Below the pieces are notes generated by a model, which worked only from the letters and a program-made list of their open reading frames with translations, did no database searches and was not told where the DNA came from. A stretch of DNA of 64,000 nucleotides from positions 1 to 64,000 of the IMG/VR virus record IMGVR_UViG_3300020395_000006; one strand, 5' to 3'. Position 1 is the first letter of the stretch. Every line of letters begins with the position of its first letter. A program made the position numbers and the translations under genes. Of this stretch, positions 14,242 through 24,053 are shown one piece after another. Source of the DNA: a virus.

Positions 14242-15006
14242 CTAAGAATAACGCAACCATAAGGTTGAAGAATATGCAACGGTTGTGTTTACACTAACCG
14301 AGTTCACTGATACGTTGATTGTAGCAGTACCACCAACACTACCTGAAACATCTAGTCCAGATGTGCCTACGTTACCAGAAACGTTTAGACCCGAAGTTCC
14401 AACGTTACCACCAACGTTTAGTCCAGATGTACCTACGGATAAGTTACCTTTAGTTTGATACGCCTTTTGTCCTTTAACACCCATGTTTCCATTGGTGTTA
14501 GTGTTACCTTGAACTTCACCACCTTGTAGTCCTGCGTTACCCTGAACTTCACCACCCTGCAGTGATGCATTACCCTGAACTTGACCACCCTGTAGGTTTC
14601 CACTTATGTTACCAGAACCAGATGCAGATGCAGATGCGTTCTCTTGTGCATTTACTAATGCTGCCCCTGAGTCATAACCCATACACCTCCAACTACCCGA
14701 AGGAGTTGTCGAGTGTTTTCTACCAGTAGCATCAGAATATCTAAGTGTAGATCCTGAAGCAGTACTACCAGGGTTTACTGCTGAGTTGGAGTTCGCCTGT
14801 TGCATAAAAGCATAGGTTCCAACATCACCAACAGATGCGTTAGCATTAACCGAGGCATCCAAACTAATGGATGCCGTATTTATAGCACTTATTCGCTGAT
14901 TCCCGTCAATCGTAATAACTGGAACCGCAGAAGAACTACCATAGTTTGTTGCGGAACTTACGTCAGTTGTATGATTGACGTTTGAACCATTTCCATATAA
15001 AGCCAT
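14242..15006 (-). CDS. repeat-containing fibre-like structural protein
   Basis: 254 residues, rich in Gly, Ser, Asn and Ala. Residues 130-170 hold about four copies of the ten-residue unit LQGGEVQGNA and residues 190-235 three copies of VGTSGLNVSGN. Such short glycine-rich repeats form trimeric rods in phage fibres. The N-terminus (MALYGNGSNVNHTTDV) resembles small cyanophage virion proteins and may be the attachment end. It lies downstream of a late-promoter-like box at 15031-15037 and carries an RBS GGAG. Probably binds or extends the tail fibre. Confidence 0.7.
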   Translation of the reverse strand: MALYGNGSNVNHTTDVSSATNYGSSSAVPVITIDGNQRISAINTASISLDASVNANASVGDVGTYAFMQQANSNSAVNPGSTASGSTLRYSDATGRKHSTTPSGSWRCMGYDSGAALVNAQENASASASGSGNISGNLQGGQVQGNASLQGGEVQGNAGLQGGEVQGNTNTNGNMGVKGQKAYQTKGNLSVGTSGLNVGGNVGTSGLNVSGNVGTSGLDVSGSVGGTATINVSVNSVSVNTTVAYSSTLWLRYS

Positions 15007-15030
15007 TTGTGTACTTTATCTCCGTATTGG

Positions 15031-15037
15031 TATTTAT
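15031..15037 (-). promoter_or_regulatory. late-promoter-like box ahead of the small fibre gene
   Basis: The minus strand reads CATAAATACC, close to the T4-type late promoter TATAAATA, followed by AATACGGAGA. The same arrangement (ATAAATAC, then ATACGGAGA) is at 24030-24053. It overlaps the stop codon of the large fibre gene. Confidence 0.45.
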
Positions 15038-18000
15038 GAAACTTCTTCTAGAACGAAACGATATGACTTACCGTTACGTCTATTAGTTAGGTATAGGTTA
15101 TCTTCACCCTCTTCTATAAGGTAAGATCCCCAAGTGCCATCGACCTTGTTAGCACCTTTCGCCTCGTTACTTAGATCTAAGTCAGAACTGTAGACGTTTG
15201 CCCATCTTGTTCCACTTGCACCTAAGTTTCTTGTACCATTTGCATTAGGTACAATGTTTCCAGACATTGTTAAAGTTCCAGACATTGTGTCTGAAGTGTC
15301 TGATCTAACGAAACTGGAAGCATGTAAACTATCAACTGTATCAGCGTTAGTTGCTGAAGTTGCAGTAGTTGCGTTTCCAGATAAAGCACCACTAAAGGTA
15401 CCTGCTGTCAATGTATTTGAACTTGGATTGTAACTGAATCCTGTATCAGATTCTAATCCTTGTGTGCCTGTAGCACCATCTACAAATACTGGGTAAACAG
15501 TTTCGTTGTTACTATTATTAGCACTTATAGTAGAACTAGACGCTAATGTAGCAGTAGCAGCGTTACCAGAACAAGCAGCAGATGTTCCTGAACTTGTTAT
15601 GTAACCAGCACCGTTAGTAATAGCGTTGTTATTCAACGATATGTTTGATGAACCATCAAAAGCAACTCCAGCGATAGTTTTTGTCGCTGCAAGTTTTGTT
15701 GCAGTAGCAGCGTTACCAGTACAAGATCCAGATGAACCAGATGTGTTACCAGTTACGTTACCTGTTAGGTTACCAACAAATGCTCCAGATGATAGTGTGA
15801 TACCTGCAGCAGCGAATGTTGCAAGTGTTGACCCATCAATTGCTGCTACAATACTACCAGTACCACTGTCAGAGACAGTCATACTTGAGTTGCCCTGCGA
15901 AATAGCAGTGCTATCAATAGAACTTGTAGAAGTAGATGTTATTCTACCTTTAGCATCAATAGTAAGGATAGGAATCGCTGAACTAGATCCAACTGTACCT
16001 GCAGATACTCCTGAGTTTGCAAGAGTAATTGCACCACTATCACTAGCAGTAGCATCACCAGATGCAGAAGACCAAATAAACTTCTTAACTCTGGTCATGT
16101 CGGAACGTCTATTGGTTCCACCACCACCATCATCAATAATAATTTCGTCAGCGTTGACAATATCAGCACCAATGTCAGTACCACCGTCAATATTCAATGC
16201 AGAGATTGAAACCTTATTGGCAGTTGAGAGTGTTGATAACTTACTGTCGGCAATAGAACCTGCAAGTTGTGCGTTGGTTATAGTACCACTTAGACTACTT
16301 GTAGGATAATTGGTAGCATCACTCAAGTCAAATGCTGGAGTAGCATCAGATCCACCTAGTGATAATGTTATACCACCATAAGCTACTGAACTGTTTGATA
16401 ACTTACTGTTAGCAATAGAACCTGCTAACTTAGCGTTGGTAATAGAACCTGCAAGTTGAGCGTTGGTTATAGTACCACTCAAACTTGAAGTAGGATAGTT
16501 AGTAGCATCACTCAAGTCAAATGCTGGAGTGCCGTCAGATCCACCTAATGATAGTGATACACCACCATAAGATACTGTACTATTTGCTAAGTAACCATTT
16601 GCGATTGCAGTTCCCTGCCAAACACCAGTAGCAATAGTACCTACACTTGTTAGTGAAGATGCTACAACAGATGAACCTAGTGTGGTTGCACTTAGAACTG
16701 ATGTGTTATTGACCTTCAATACCTTACCTGATGCAAGGTTTATATTTTCTGAGGATCCCCAGTTATCGCCTGTTGCTTCAAAGTTCCATGTTTTGTCTCC
16801 GTCTCCTGAGTCAACGGTTAAACCACCTCCATCGGCAGCTGCGTCATCTGCAGCTCCAGTAGCAACTTGGAAGTTTTTATCATCTATTGCAACTGTGGTA
16901 CTATTAATAGTAGTTGTAGTACCATTGACTGTCAAGTTACCTGAGACTGTTAGGTTATCATCAACAGTTGTCGTACCACCTGCTGAGTCAATTACCAAGT
17001 TACCTGATGCAGTATCAATCTCGTTGTCGTTACTTACACCTATTTGAACATTGTCTATACTTGCTCCACCGTTAGCATCAAGAGCACCAGTTATAGTAAC
17101 ACCTGCTGAGAAAGCAGCAGCCTCTGCAACTGTCAACCCGTCAAGAGTTGTTGCTCCGTCTACATCTAATGTTGATGAAAATGCAGCACCTTCTGCAACT
17201 GTTAGACCGTCAAGTGTGGTAGCACCATCTACATCTAAGTTACCAGTTATAGTAGCGTTTGAACTAGCAGCGACTGTTGTAAATGAACCTGCAGCTGCGG
17301 TTGATCCACCAATAACAGCAGCATCAATAGTACCACCGTTTATGTCAGCAGTATCAGCAACCAATGAGTCTATATTTGCTGTACCATCAAGGTATAGGTC
17401 TTTCCACTCTAATGAAGATGTACCTAAGTCTCTTGCATTATCAGTAGAAGGAACTAGATCACTATCGAATCTACCTGTAGCAGTGATAGTATCAGATGTA
17501 GAGTCACCTAAGTCTACGTTACCATTAGCTACTGTACTACCAGTAACAGTAAGATTTCCTGAAACTGTAGCAGTATCATTTATTGCTACTGTGCCTCCAG
17601 TAGAATCAAGTGTTAGGGTACCTGAAGAAGTTGATACTGTGTTACCATTTACTGTAACATTATCAACTACCGCACTTCCTACGACAGTTAGAGTTCCAGC
17701 AACATCAGTTGTGTCTAGTGTTGTATCTCCGTCTACGTCTAAGTTACCAGTTATAGTAGCGTTTGAACTAGCAGCAACTGTTGTGAATGAACCTGCAGCT
17801 GCAGTTGATCCACCAATGACTACATTGTCTGCTGTACCACCGTTTATGTCTGCTGTGTCTGCTACAAGTGAATCAATGTTAGCAGTTCCATCTATATAAA
17901 GGTCTTGCCACTCTAATGTAGATGAACCTAAATCGCTAGTACCATCTGCAATAGGAAGTAAATCACTATCGAATCTACCTGTTACAGTAACACTATCAGT

Positions 18001-19080
18001 TGTAGCATTACCTAAGTTGACATCTCCATTTGCATCGAGTTGTCCAGCTAAGGTTGTTGTACCTGTAACTCCAAGTGTAGTTGAGAATGTAGCACCTTCT
18101 GCAACTGTTAGTCCATCAAGTGTGGTTGCACCGTCAACATCAAATGTTCCTGTAACAGCAGCATCACCACCAACACTTAGATCACCAATTATCCCTGCGT
18201 TTGCATCAACGTCTAAAGTATCAATATGAGCAGTGCCATCTAAGTATAAGTCTTTCCACTCTAATGAAGATGTACCTAAGTCTCTTGCATTATCAGTAGA
18301 AGGAACTAGATCACTATCAAAACGACCTGTAGCAGTGATAGTATCACTGGTTGCATCACCTAAATCTACGTTACCACTAGCGGATAAAGTAGTAAAAGCA
18401 CCAGAGGATGCTGAAGCAGCTCCAACAGTAGCACCATCAACAGATCCACCGTTGATGTCTGCTGTGTCTGCTACTAATGAATCAATGTTTGCAGTGCCGT
18501 CAAGGTATAAATCTTTGAATTCTAGACCTGATGCACCTAAGTCTCTTGCATTATCCGTGCTAGGAACTATGTCGCTATCAAATCTACCTGTTGCAGTAAT
18601 CGTATCAGACGTTGCATCGCCTAAATCTACGTCACCACTTGCAGTCAGTGTTGTAAATGCTCCAGAGGATGCTGAGTTAGCACCTACAGTTGCACCGTCA
18701 ACGGTACCACCATTGATATCAGCAGTATCAGCAACTAGTGCGTCAATGTTTGCTGTGCCATCAATGTATAAGTTTCTCCATTCTTTTGTCGATGATCCTA
18801 AGTCAAATGTACCATCGTCATCAGGTACGATGTGTGAGTCTACCTCACCACCGAATACCACATTATCAGTATTTGCATCACCAAGTGTAAGGGTTCCACC
18901 ATTGAAGGTTGTTGTGCCAGTAACTGTAAGGTTACCACCTACGCCTATGTTACCATCCACAGTGAGGTTATCCTCCATGTGAACCGCAGCCAAGAACGTA
19001 GACATACCAACGTGTGAACTGAATCCAGCTATACGTTGTTGTACGCCACCCGCCTTCGCAAGTTCTCTTGCTCTAGACAT
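15034..19080 (-). CDS. giant repeat tail-fibre protein, likely receptor-binding
   Basis: 1348 residues built from repeats. The unit DLGSSTKEWRNLYIDGTANI followed by DSLVADTADINGG, then an Ala/Thr/Ser spacer, returns five to six times in residues 60-600. Thr/Ser/Gly/Asn-rich beta segments fill the middle. The C-terminus (about 1280-1348), with NLGASGTRWANVYSSDL and YLTNRRNGKSYRF, is shared with the 626-residue protein encoded downstream at 19115, so this is probably a common tip or trimerisation module. Fibres of this type recognise host surface sugars. Coding DNA has long near-identical repeats that could recombine. Preceded by CTAAATAAT at 19112-19118. Confidence 0.8.
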   Translation of the reverse strand: MSRARELAKAGGVQQRIAGFSSHVGMSTFLAAVHMEDNLTVDGNIGVGGNLTVTGTTTFNGGTLTLGDANTDNVVFGGEVDSHIVPDDDGTFDLGSSTKEWRNLYIDGTANIDALVADTADINGGTVDGATVGANSASSGAFTTLTASGDVDLGDATSDTITATGRFDSDIVPSTDNARDLGASGLEFKDLYLDGTANIDSLVADTADINGGSVDGATVGAASASSGAFTTLSASGNVDLGDATSDTITATGRFDSDLVPSTDNARDLGTSSLEWKDLYLDGTAHIDTLDVDANAGIIGDLSVGGDAAVTGTFDVDGATTLDGLTVAEGATFSTTLGVTGTTTLAGQLDANGDVNLGNATTDSVTVTGRFDSDLLPIADGTSDLGSSTLEWQDLYIDGTANIDSLVADTADINGGTADNVVIGGSTAAAGSFTTVAASSNATITGNLDVDGDTTLDTTDVAGTLTVVGSAVVDNVTVNGNTVSTSSGTLTLDSTGGTVAINDTATVSGNLTVTGSTVANGNVDLGDSTSDTITATGRFDSDLVPSTDNARDLGTSSLEWKDLYLDGTANIDSLVADTADINGGTIDAAVIGGSTAAAGSFTTVAASSNATITGNLDVDGATTLDGLTVAEGAAFSSTLDVDGATTLDGLTVAEAAAFSAGVTITGALDANGGASIDNVQIGVSNDNEIDTASGNLVIDSAGGTTTVDDNLTVSGNLTVNGTTTTINSTTVAIDDKNFQVATGAADDAAADGGGLTVDSGDGDKTWNFEATGDNWGSSENINLASGKVLKVNNTSVLSATTLGSSVVASSLTSVGTIATGVWQGTAIANGYLANSTVSYGGVSLSLGGSDGTPAFDLSDATNYPTSSLSGTITNAQLAGSITNAKLAGSIANSKLSNSSVAYGGITLSLGGSDATPAFDLSDATNYPTSSLSGTITNAQLAGSIADSKLSTLSTANKVSISALNIDGGTDIGADIVNADEIIIDDGGGGTNRRSDMTRVKKFIWSSASGDATASDSGAITLANSGVSAGTVGSSSAIPILTIDAKGRITSTSTSSIDSTAISQGNSSMTVSDSGTGSIVAAIDGSTLATFAAAGITLSSGAFVGNLTGNVTGNTSGSSGSCTGNAATATKLAATKTIAGVAFDGSSNISLNNNAITNGAGYITSSGTSAACSGNAATATLASSSTISANNSNNETVYPVFVDGATGTQGLESDTGFSYNPSSNTLTAGTFSGALSGNATTATSATNADTVDSLHASSFVRSDTSDTMSGTLTMSGNIVPNANGTRNLGASGTRWANVYSSDLDLSNEAKGANKVDGTWGSYLIEEGEDNLYLTNRRNGKSYRFVLEEVS
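17398..17466 (-). repeat. 69-base direct repeat in the fibre gene, copy 1
   Basis: Every one of 69 bases is identical to 18250-18318. The copies are 852 bases apart, exactly 284 codons, so recombination between them would remove or duplicate 284 codons without a frameshift. They encode the unit around ARDLGTSSLEWKDLYLDG. Confidence 0.85.
18250..18318 (-). repeat. 69-base direct repeat in the fibre gene, copy 2
   Basis: Identical to 17398-17466 over 69 bases. See that entry for the in-frame spacing. Flanking units diverge at the third codon positions, so this pair is probably a recent copy or maintained by gene conversion. Confidence 0.85.
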
Positions 19081-19111
19081 AATGGAATTTCTTGTTAGTC
19101 TTTTACCCTAT

Positions 19112-19118
19112 TATTTAG
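19112..19118 (-). promoter_or_regulatory. late-promoter-like box CTAAATA
   Basis: The minus strand reads GTCTAAATAATAGG about 30-40 bases upstream of the ATG at 19080. It overlaps the stop of the upstream gene, as in the other structural genes here. Confidence 0.4.
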
Positions 19119-20995
19119 ACTTCTGTCAGATTTATTTTGTACTTCTTACCTGTTAGATTGTTTATCATAAAGATATTCTCATCTCCTTCCTGTAATGTCC
19201 AGTCTCCCCATGTACCATCTACATCATTTACCTTACCTTTATTACTTAATTGTAAGTCCATAGAATATACATTTGCATACCTATTTGCATCTGATCCTAT
19301 ATCATAAGTATTATGTGCTGCAGGTAATATATTACCTGCAGTTAAACTACCAACAGTAATGTTTGGAGTTCCATTCAATCCTGTAGCAGTTCCATTCAGT
19401 GAACCATTAAAATTCGTTGCAGATACTGTATTTGAATTAGGATTATATGTAAATGTATTATCAGATCTCATGTTCTCTTGACCAGAGACTGAATCTGCAA
19501 ACATTACATAATGAGTAGCATTTGTTGTATTAGTTGCTGTAACTTCAACCGTTGCAGCACTAACGTGAGTCAAATTTGAACCATTTATATTAGGTAATGT
19601 ACCAGTTAGTTGAGAAGCATCCATGCTTCCACTAAAACTAGATGCAGTTATAATACCACTTGCATTAACTGTTGATGATATAAGTTGAGATATACTAGAA
19701 ACACCGATACTATTGATATGTCCCGTTACTTTACCAGTATGGTCACCAGCAGAATTTCCTGTGAGATTTCCTGTAACATTACCAATCACAGCACCTGTAA
19801 GTCCACCAACAAATCCACCTACAGATGTTGTAACACCTGAAACTAATACTTGTGCAAAGTTATTAGAACCTGTTGATACTACATCTCCACTTATATTACC
19901 AGTTACACTACCTGTAAGTGGACCTACAAAACTTGCTGATGTAGTAACACCTGTAGTATTTACGTTTGTATTCTGTAAATATTTTACTGTTGATATACCA
20001 CCAGAATTAACATTTCCCATGAAGGAATTGCTATTTGATATAAACCCTAAAGCAGTACCAAATCCTGTGTAATTAAAAGTAGTACCTTTTAGTTGTGCTG
20101 CAGTACTAACTCCAGCAGCATTTATATTTCCTACAAAACTACCAGTTGCTGTTACTAACCCTGCCTGTACATTACCAGTATGCTCTCCAGCAGAATTTCC
20201 TGTAAGATTTCCTGTAACATTACCAGTTACATTACCTGTTAGGTTACCTGTTACATTACCAACGAATCCACCTGTAGCAGTTATAATACCAGTAGCATTT
20301 AGATCTGTTGAACCAACCTGTGTCAGTGTTGATATACCACTTACATTCAGTCTAGGAAAATTACCAGTTACATCAAGTTTTGCCCTATTTGCTTGAGGAC
20401 TACTTACAGATAAACCAATACCTGCTTGTAGTTGTGATACACCAGTTACAGAAAGATATGATCTATCATCATATGCATCAATACTAAAATCAGTTAGTGT
20501 TCCAATAGATGCAATACCTGTTGTGCCACTAGGTGCAAATATTGTAAGACCAGTACCAACTCTTATTGTAGATATACCTGAAACTTGTACAAACCCTGAT
20601 CCATTTTGTCCATCTAGATCATTTCTTACTACTGTTAATGTTGCTAAACCTACCTGCACACCACCTTGAGTGATATGAGTCTGAATTGCTACAATACCAT
20701 CACCAACAACATCAATTATTGTTATCGAACCTGCTAATCCAACTGGTTGTATTCCTTCATCCCTTACTGTTATACCACTTACCGTTCCAGATGGAGATCC
20801 AGAAGGTTCTCCCCAACGACGAGCTCCGTTAGCATCACCATATAGAACGTAATCATTCTGTGGTGATAAACCTAAGTTGGGTTCGACTTCGCTCAATCCT
20901 ATAAAAACAGGATCACCGCCAACTATTTGATTTCGTGATGTAGATAACCCGGAGTAACTTGTGACTCCGACCTTACCAGATAACAGTTTTGCCAT
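19115..20995 (-). CDS. tail-fibre-like structural protein
   Basis: 626 residues. The centre repeats VTGNLTGNVTGN units (residues about 245-285 and again near 400-430), each probably a short beta turn of a trimeric stalk. The C-terminus ANVYSMDLQLSNKG and FMINNLTGKKYKINL is homologous to the end of the 1348-residue fibre, so both share a terminal module. The N-terminus (MAKLLSGKVGVTSYSG) may attach to the baseplate or to another fibre. Its ATG lies against the 113-residue structural gene. Probably part of the same fibre system. Confidence 0.75.
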   Translation of the reverse strand: MAKLLSGKVGVTSYSGLSTSRNQIVGGDPVFIGLSEVEPNLGLSPQNDYVLYGDANGARRWGEPSGSPSGTVSGITVRDEGIQPVGLAGSITIIDVVGDGIVAIQTHITQGGVQVGLATLTVVRNDLDGQNGSGFVQVSGISTIRVGTGLTIFAPSGTTGIASIGTLTDFSIDAYDDRSYLSVTGVSQLQAGIGLSVSSPQANRAKLDVTGNFPRLNVSGISTLTQVGSTDLNATGIITATGGFVGNVTGNLTGNVTGNVTGNLTGNSAGEHTGNVQAGLVTATGSFVGNINAAGVSTAAQLKGTTFNYTGFGTALGFISNSNSFMGNVNSGGISTVKYLQNTNVNTTGVTTSASFVGPLTGSVTGNISGDVVSTGSNNFAQVLVSGVTTSVGGFVGGLTGAVIGNVTGNLTGNSAGDHTGKVTGHINSIGVSSISQLISSTVNASGIITASSFSGSMDASQLTGTLPNINGSNLTHVSAATVEVTATNTTNATHYVMFADSVSGQENMRSDNTFTYNPNSNTVSATNFNGSLNGTATGLNGTPNITVGSLTAGNILPAAHNTYDIGSDANRYANVYSMDLQLSNKGKVNDVDGTWGDWTLQEGDENIFMINNLTGKKYKINLTEV

Positions 20996-21337
20996 TTACT
21001 TAGCGTTTTCTAATATACTGATAATAATTTTCTGGGTTCCATCTTTATCTTCACTCTTGACTTTGAGAATATCTCCAGTCTCAAGAACTAGTCTACCTTC
21101 AATGAAGTTCATAGAATCTTGATTAGGGATTTGACCCTTCTCAATAATTGGTGTATCCACAGAACTTCTACTATGATAAGCACTGAACTGTGTTACCGAA
21201 CTTCCTGTTCCTACGTTCGCAACATTACCAAATACAATTAGTGATGCCACACCTGGTGGGCAAGTGTATATACCAACCGAGGAGGTAGTAAGAGTATGAG
21301 TGATCGTACGAAATTTATTTAATGGGATCGCAGCCAT
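20996..21337 (-). CDS. conserved virion structural protein (113 aa)
   Basis: Beta-rich protein starting MAAIPLNKFRTITHTLTT, with VYTCPPGVASLIVFGNVANV and a second half of strands. Such small proteins are regularly found between fibre genes of cyanophages and are detected in virions, but the precise place is unknown. It is one base from the gene on each side, in a fully packed late operon. Confidence 0.65.
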   Translation of the reverse strand: MAAIPLNKFRTITHTLTTSSVGIYTCPPGVASLIVFGNVANVGTGSSVTQFSAYHSRSSVDTPIIEKGQIPNQDSMNFIEGRLVLETGDILKVKSEDKDGTQKIIISILENAK

Positions 21338-21338
21338 T

Positions 21339-24023
21339 TTATGCTTGTCCTCCTAGTGCGATGATTAGTGGTGTTAGGGTTGCTTGGATACTCTTATTGA
21401 AGGCATCACCTGCAATAGTTCCAGTCTGTTGGTTGATTGTAAAGTCATCACCAATTAAGAAGTTACCTCTTTCATCAGTAGATGTATGAACGACTTTACC
21501 GCCATTAATGGATATCACCTGATTTTCAGGGATAGTTACTCCACCTTGTGACGGTCTTGCGTTTGCAATAGTAACTCCAGTTCCAATGTACTCAAATGAG
21601 TGTGAAGATGCAAGAATTAATGATTGTCTTGCTACTGGAACAGTTGATCCAACACCTATATTTGCAGGAATAGTTTGATCAACCGTAACAGTTGATATAC
21701 CACCTGAAGGGGTTGTTGCACTATTTATAGTGTAATAGGTAGGAGCTAGTGATGCAGTTGCAGTTGCTGTAATACCTGAAGTAGGAGGTGCTATAGTAAC
21801 ATTGATAGTATCACTTGGTCTATACTGTCTACCATTTGCAAATAAGTTAACAGCAGTGATAGATCCAAATCCAGAAACTACTGCTACACCATCTGCAGCA
21901 ATACCACCTGGACCTGAAGGATCTGAAATATCAACAGTTGGTGGATTTGCACTCGTATAACCAGATCCAGGATTGGTTACTGTAACTGAGTTAACATCTT
22001 GGAATAATTCACCCACATATATTGCTTGTCCTGAATAAGGTCTGTTATTGCCCAGTCCAGATAAAACAAATGTATTATCTTCTTCTACTGCTGCAGTAGC
22101 AAGACTTGCTGTATAAGTTACAGTACCAATACCCTGTGCTACTAAACCTTTATTACCGAATGAACTATTAGAGTTAGTTAGGTCACACTGCCCACCAGAT
22201 CCACAATAGATACCAACATCAGGACATATTGTAAAGATGGAAACTAACTGACCATAAGCATTATCTGTGATTGATACACCAATACCATTTTCATTATATT
22301 GTGTGTATGAGTCACAAACCATAGATTTTAGATTTCTAGCACGATCACCATCAATCTTCAAACCAATAGAATCAGGAACAAAGTTAGTACAGTTTCTTAC
22401 ATAAGGTGACTGTGTTATAAATCCAACATACTCAGATCCAATACCTGCTACACCAAAGTTAGCAGTAAATGATGTTGAAGTTGTTGATGCAATAGATATG
22501 AGTTGCCCTACTTGAGGATCAGTACCTGCCCTTGGATAATATTTTCTAGAATTAAAGTTATCGGTAGAACATTCTAGTGCAACAGTACCTGTCGCAATTC
22601 CCACCAAAGTTGCACCAGCAGTCAAACCATGATCTTCACTAGTTGTTACTGTAGCAACACCACTCTTACTACTATAATCAAATCCGTATACAGGAAGAGT
22701 ATCATTATGCCAATTTCCAACACGTACTGCGTCTGCTCCCTTGACCTTGCCGACATTTACAGTAATTGTATCACCAACAGCAGCAGTAATAGTAAGTGCT
22801 ACTCCAGATGCAGGGTCACTTGCTCTTGGATATGAATGATTCGTTTGATGACCATCCTGATCACAAGTAAAGGTAACTCCACCATTTGCAATAGTAACCT
22901 TATTACTTGTTGTAAGACTATGAGATCCAATATCCATTGTTAGATCTCCACTTATAGGACTATAAGTAGTACCAGCACCAGCTGTAAAGTTCCCACTTGC
23001 ACCTGCACTTGCTGTAAGAGCATTAGCAACACCACTTACAAATATATGAGTACCAGTATCCTTGACAAATTTATGTATTGTTTCTCTTGGTGGATGGAAT
23101 GCAACCATCGCACCTGTATTTGCTGCTCCGACAAATGAACAGTTTTGTATTAAGTTTCCGTTATCAACATGGAATAAATCTGCTCCAGTATTTGTAGGTA
23201 TAATTTTACTATTTCTTAGATCATCACCATCAACTGTGACATTCTGTGGTAAAGATATTGGATTATTTTCAGGGTATATACCACCTGCTACTCTTATAAC
23301 ATCACCATTCGTTGCTATTGCTGCAGCAGCTTTTACTGATCTCTTTGATGTACTTTGTCTTCTACCATCATTACTATCATCTCCATCCTCTGAAACATAT
23401 ATTACATTGAGTGTACTAGCACCTGCACCAACCCATGATAATTGATCACCGTCAGTTGCACCTAGTACAGAACCTATTCCAGCAGCACTACCTTGAGCAT
23501 CTAAGAATGTTCCACCTATCTGAACATAACCATTCTGTCCTTGAGGTTGTACTTGTAAAAGATATTCAGGTTGAGTACTACCAATACCAACTCGCTGGTT
23601 AGTAGGATCATATACAAAGTTAGCAGCACCACCAAATTTTAGATTTGCTTTTTTATATTGTACAGAATTTACTTTATCAGCAGCATTAGACTCAATTTCC
23701 GATAGATCAGACCATGATACTGCAGTTCCTACAGATATAAGTGCTTGACCACTTGTACCTGCACTATCTTGAACATCACGTAACTTACCAGTCAGACGCA
23801 TGTCTGACCTTATATCAACATCATATGCAGGTTGTGTACTTCCCACACCAACCTGACCTGCTGCAACTATACCGTCAAAATTAGCAGTTGTTGCTACATC
23901 TAAACCATACTTCGGATTGGTTTTACCAACACCCGTTCGATTATTATCGGCATCAACAATCAGAGCGTCTGTTCCTACCTCCAGACCCTTCTCGATACCG
24001 AACTTTTTATTTACTGATGCCAT
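21339..24023 (-). CDS. baseplate- or fibre-associated structural protein (894 aa)
   Basis: Residues 1-170 hold units like VGVGSTQPAYDVDI and VGIGSTQPEYLLQV, the GIGTTNP-type repeats of phage fibres. Residues 205-300 (VIYVSEDGDDSNDGRRQSTS and PQNVTVDGDDLRNSKI) resemble the start of the large 1776-residue neighbour, suggesting a shared beta-helix fold. The middle has many GAG and TVTNPGSGYTSANPP-like repeats. The C-terminal region (residues 840-894) contains GGKVVHTSTDERGNFLIGDD. Probably a proximal fibre or baseplate periphery protein. Confidence 0.7.
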   Translation of the reverse strand: MASVNKKFGIEKGLEVGTDALIVDADNNRTGVGKTNPKYGLDVATTANFDGIVAAGQVGVGSTQPAYDVDIRSDMRLTGKLRDVQDSAGTSGQALISVGTAVSWSDLSEIESNAADKVNSVQYKKANLKFGGAANFVYDPTNQRVGIGSTQPEYLLQVQPQGQNGYVQIGGTFLDAQGSAAGIGSVLGATDGDQLSWVGAGASTLNVIYVSEDGDDSNDGRRQSTSKRSVKAAAAIATNGDVIRVAGGIYPENNPISLPQNVTVDGDDLRNSKIIPTNTGADLFHVDNGNLIQNCSFVGAANTGAMVAFHPPRETIHKFVKDTGTHIFVSGVANALTASAGASGNFTAGAGTTYSPISGDLTMDIGSHSLTTSNKVTIANGGVTFTCDQDGHQTNHSYPRASDPASGVALTITAAVGDTITVNVGKVKGADAVRVGNWHNDTLPVYGFDYSSKSGVATVTTSEDHGLTAGATLVGIATGTVALECSTDNFNSRKYYPRAGTDPQVGQLISIASTTSTSFTANFGVAGIGSEYVGFITQSPYVRNCTNFVPDSIGLKIDGDRARNLKSMVCDSYTQYNENGIGVSITDNAYGQLVSIFTICPDVGIYCGSGGQCDLTNSNSSFGNKGLVAQGIGTVTYTASLATAAVEEDNTFVLSGLGNNRPYSGQAIYVGELFQDVNSVTVTNPGSGYTSANPPTVDISDPSGPGGIAADGVAVVSGFGSITAVNLFANGRQYRPSDTINVTIAPPTSGITATATASLAPTYYTINSATTPSGGISTVTVDQTIPANIGVGSTVPVARQSLILASSHSFEYIGTGVTIANARPSQGGVTIPENQVISINGGKVVHTSTDERGNFLIGDDFTINQQTGTIAGDAFNKSIQATLTPLIIALGGQA

Positions 24024-24046
24024 CTAATGAGTACTCTCCGTATGTG

Positions 24047-24053
24047 TATTTAT
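24047..24053 (-). promoter_or_regulatory. late-promoter-like box ahead of the 894-residue gene
   Basis: The minus strand reads GATAAATACACATACGGAGA, then the ATG at 24023 about 24 bases later. This closely matches the leader of the gene at 15006, including the ribosome site ACGGAGA. Confidence 0.45.

Noticed and set aside
15626-18982. Long plus-strand frames (61 to 282 codons) inside the fibre gene
   Set aside because: They mirror the minus-strand repeats, have Pro/Ser/Val-rich low-complexity sequence and no ribosome site; they are by-products of the codon bias of the real gene.
15034-20995. Regular DNA repeats in fibre genes as a CRISPR array
   Set aside because: The repeats encode protein in frame, vary in spacing and lack short palindromic units with unique spacers.
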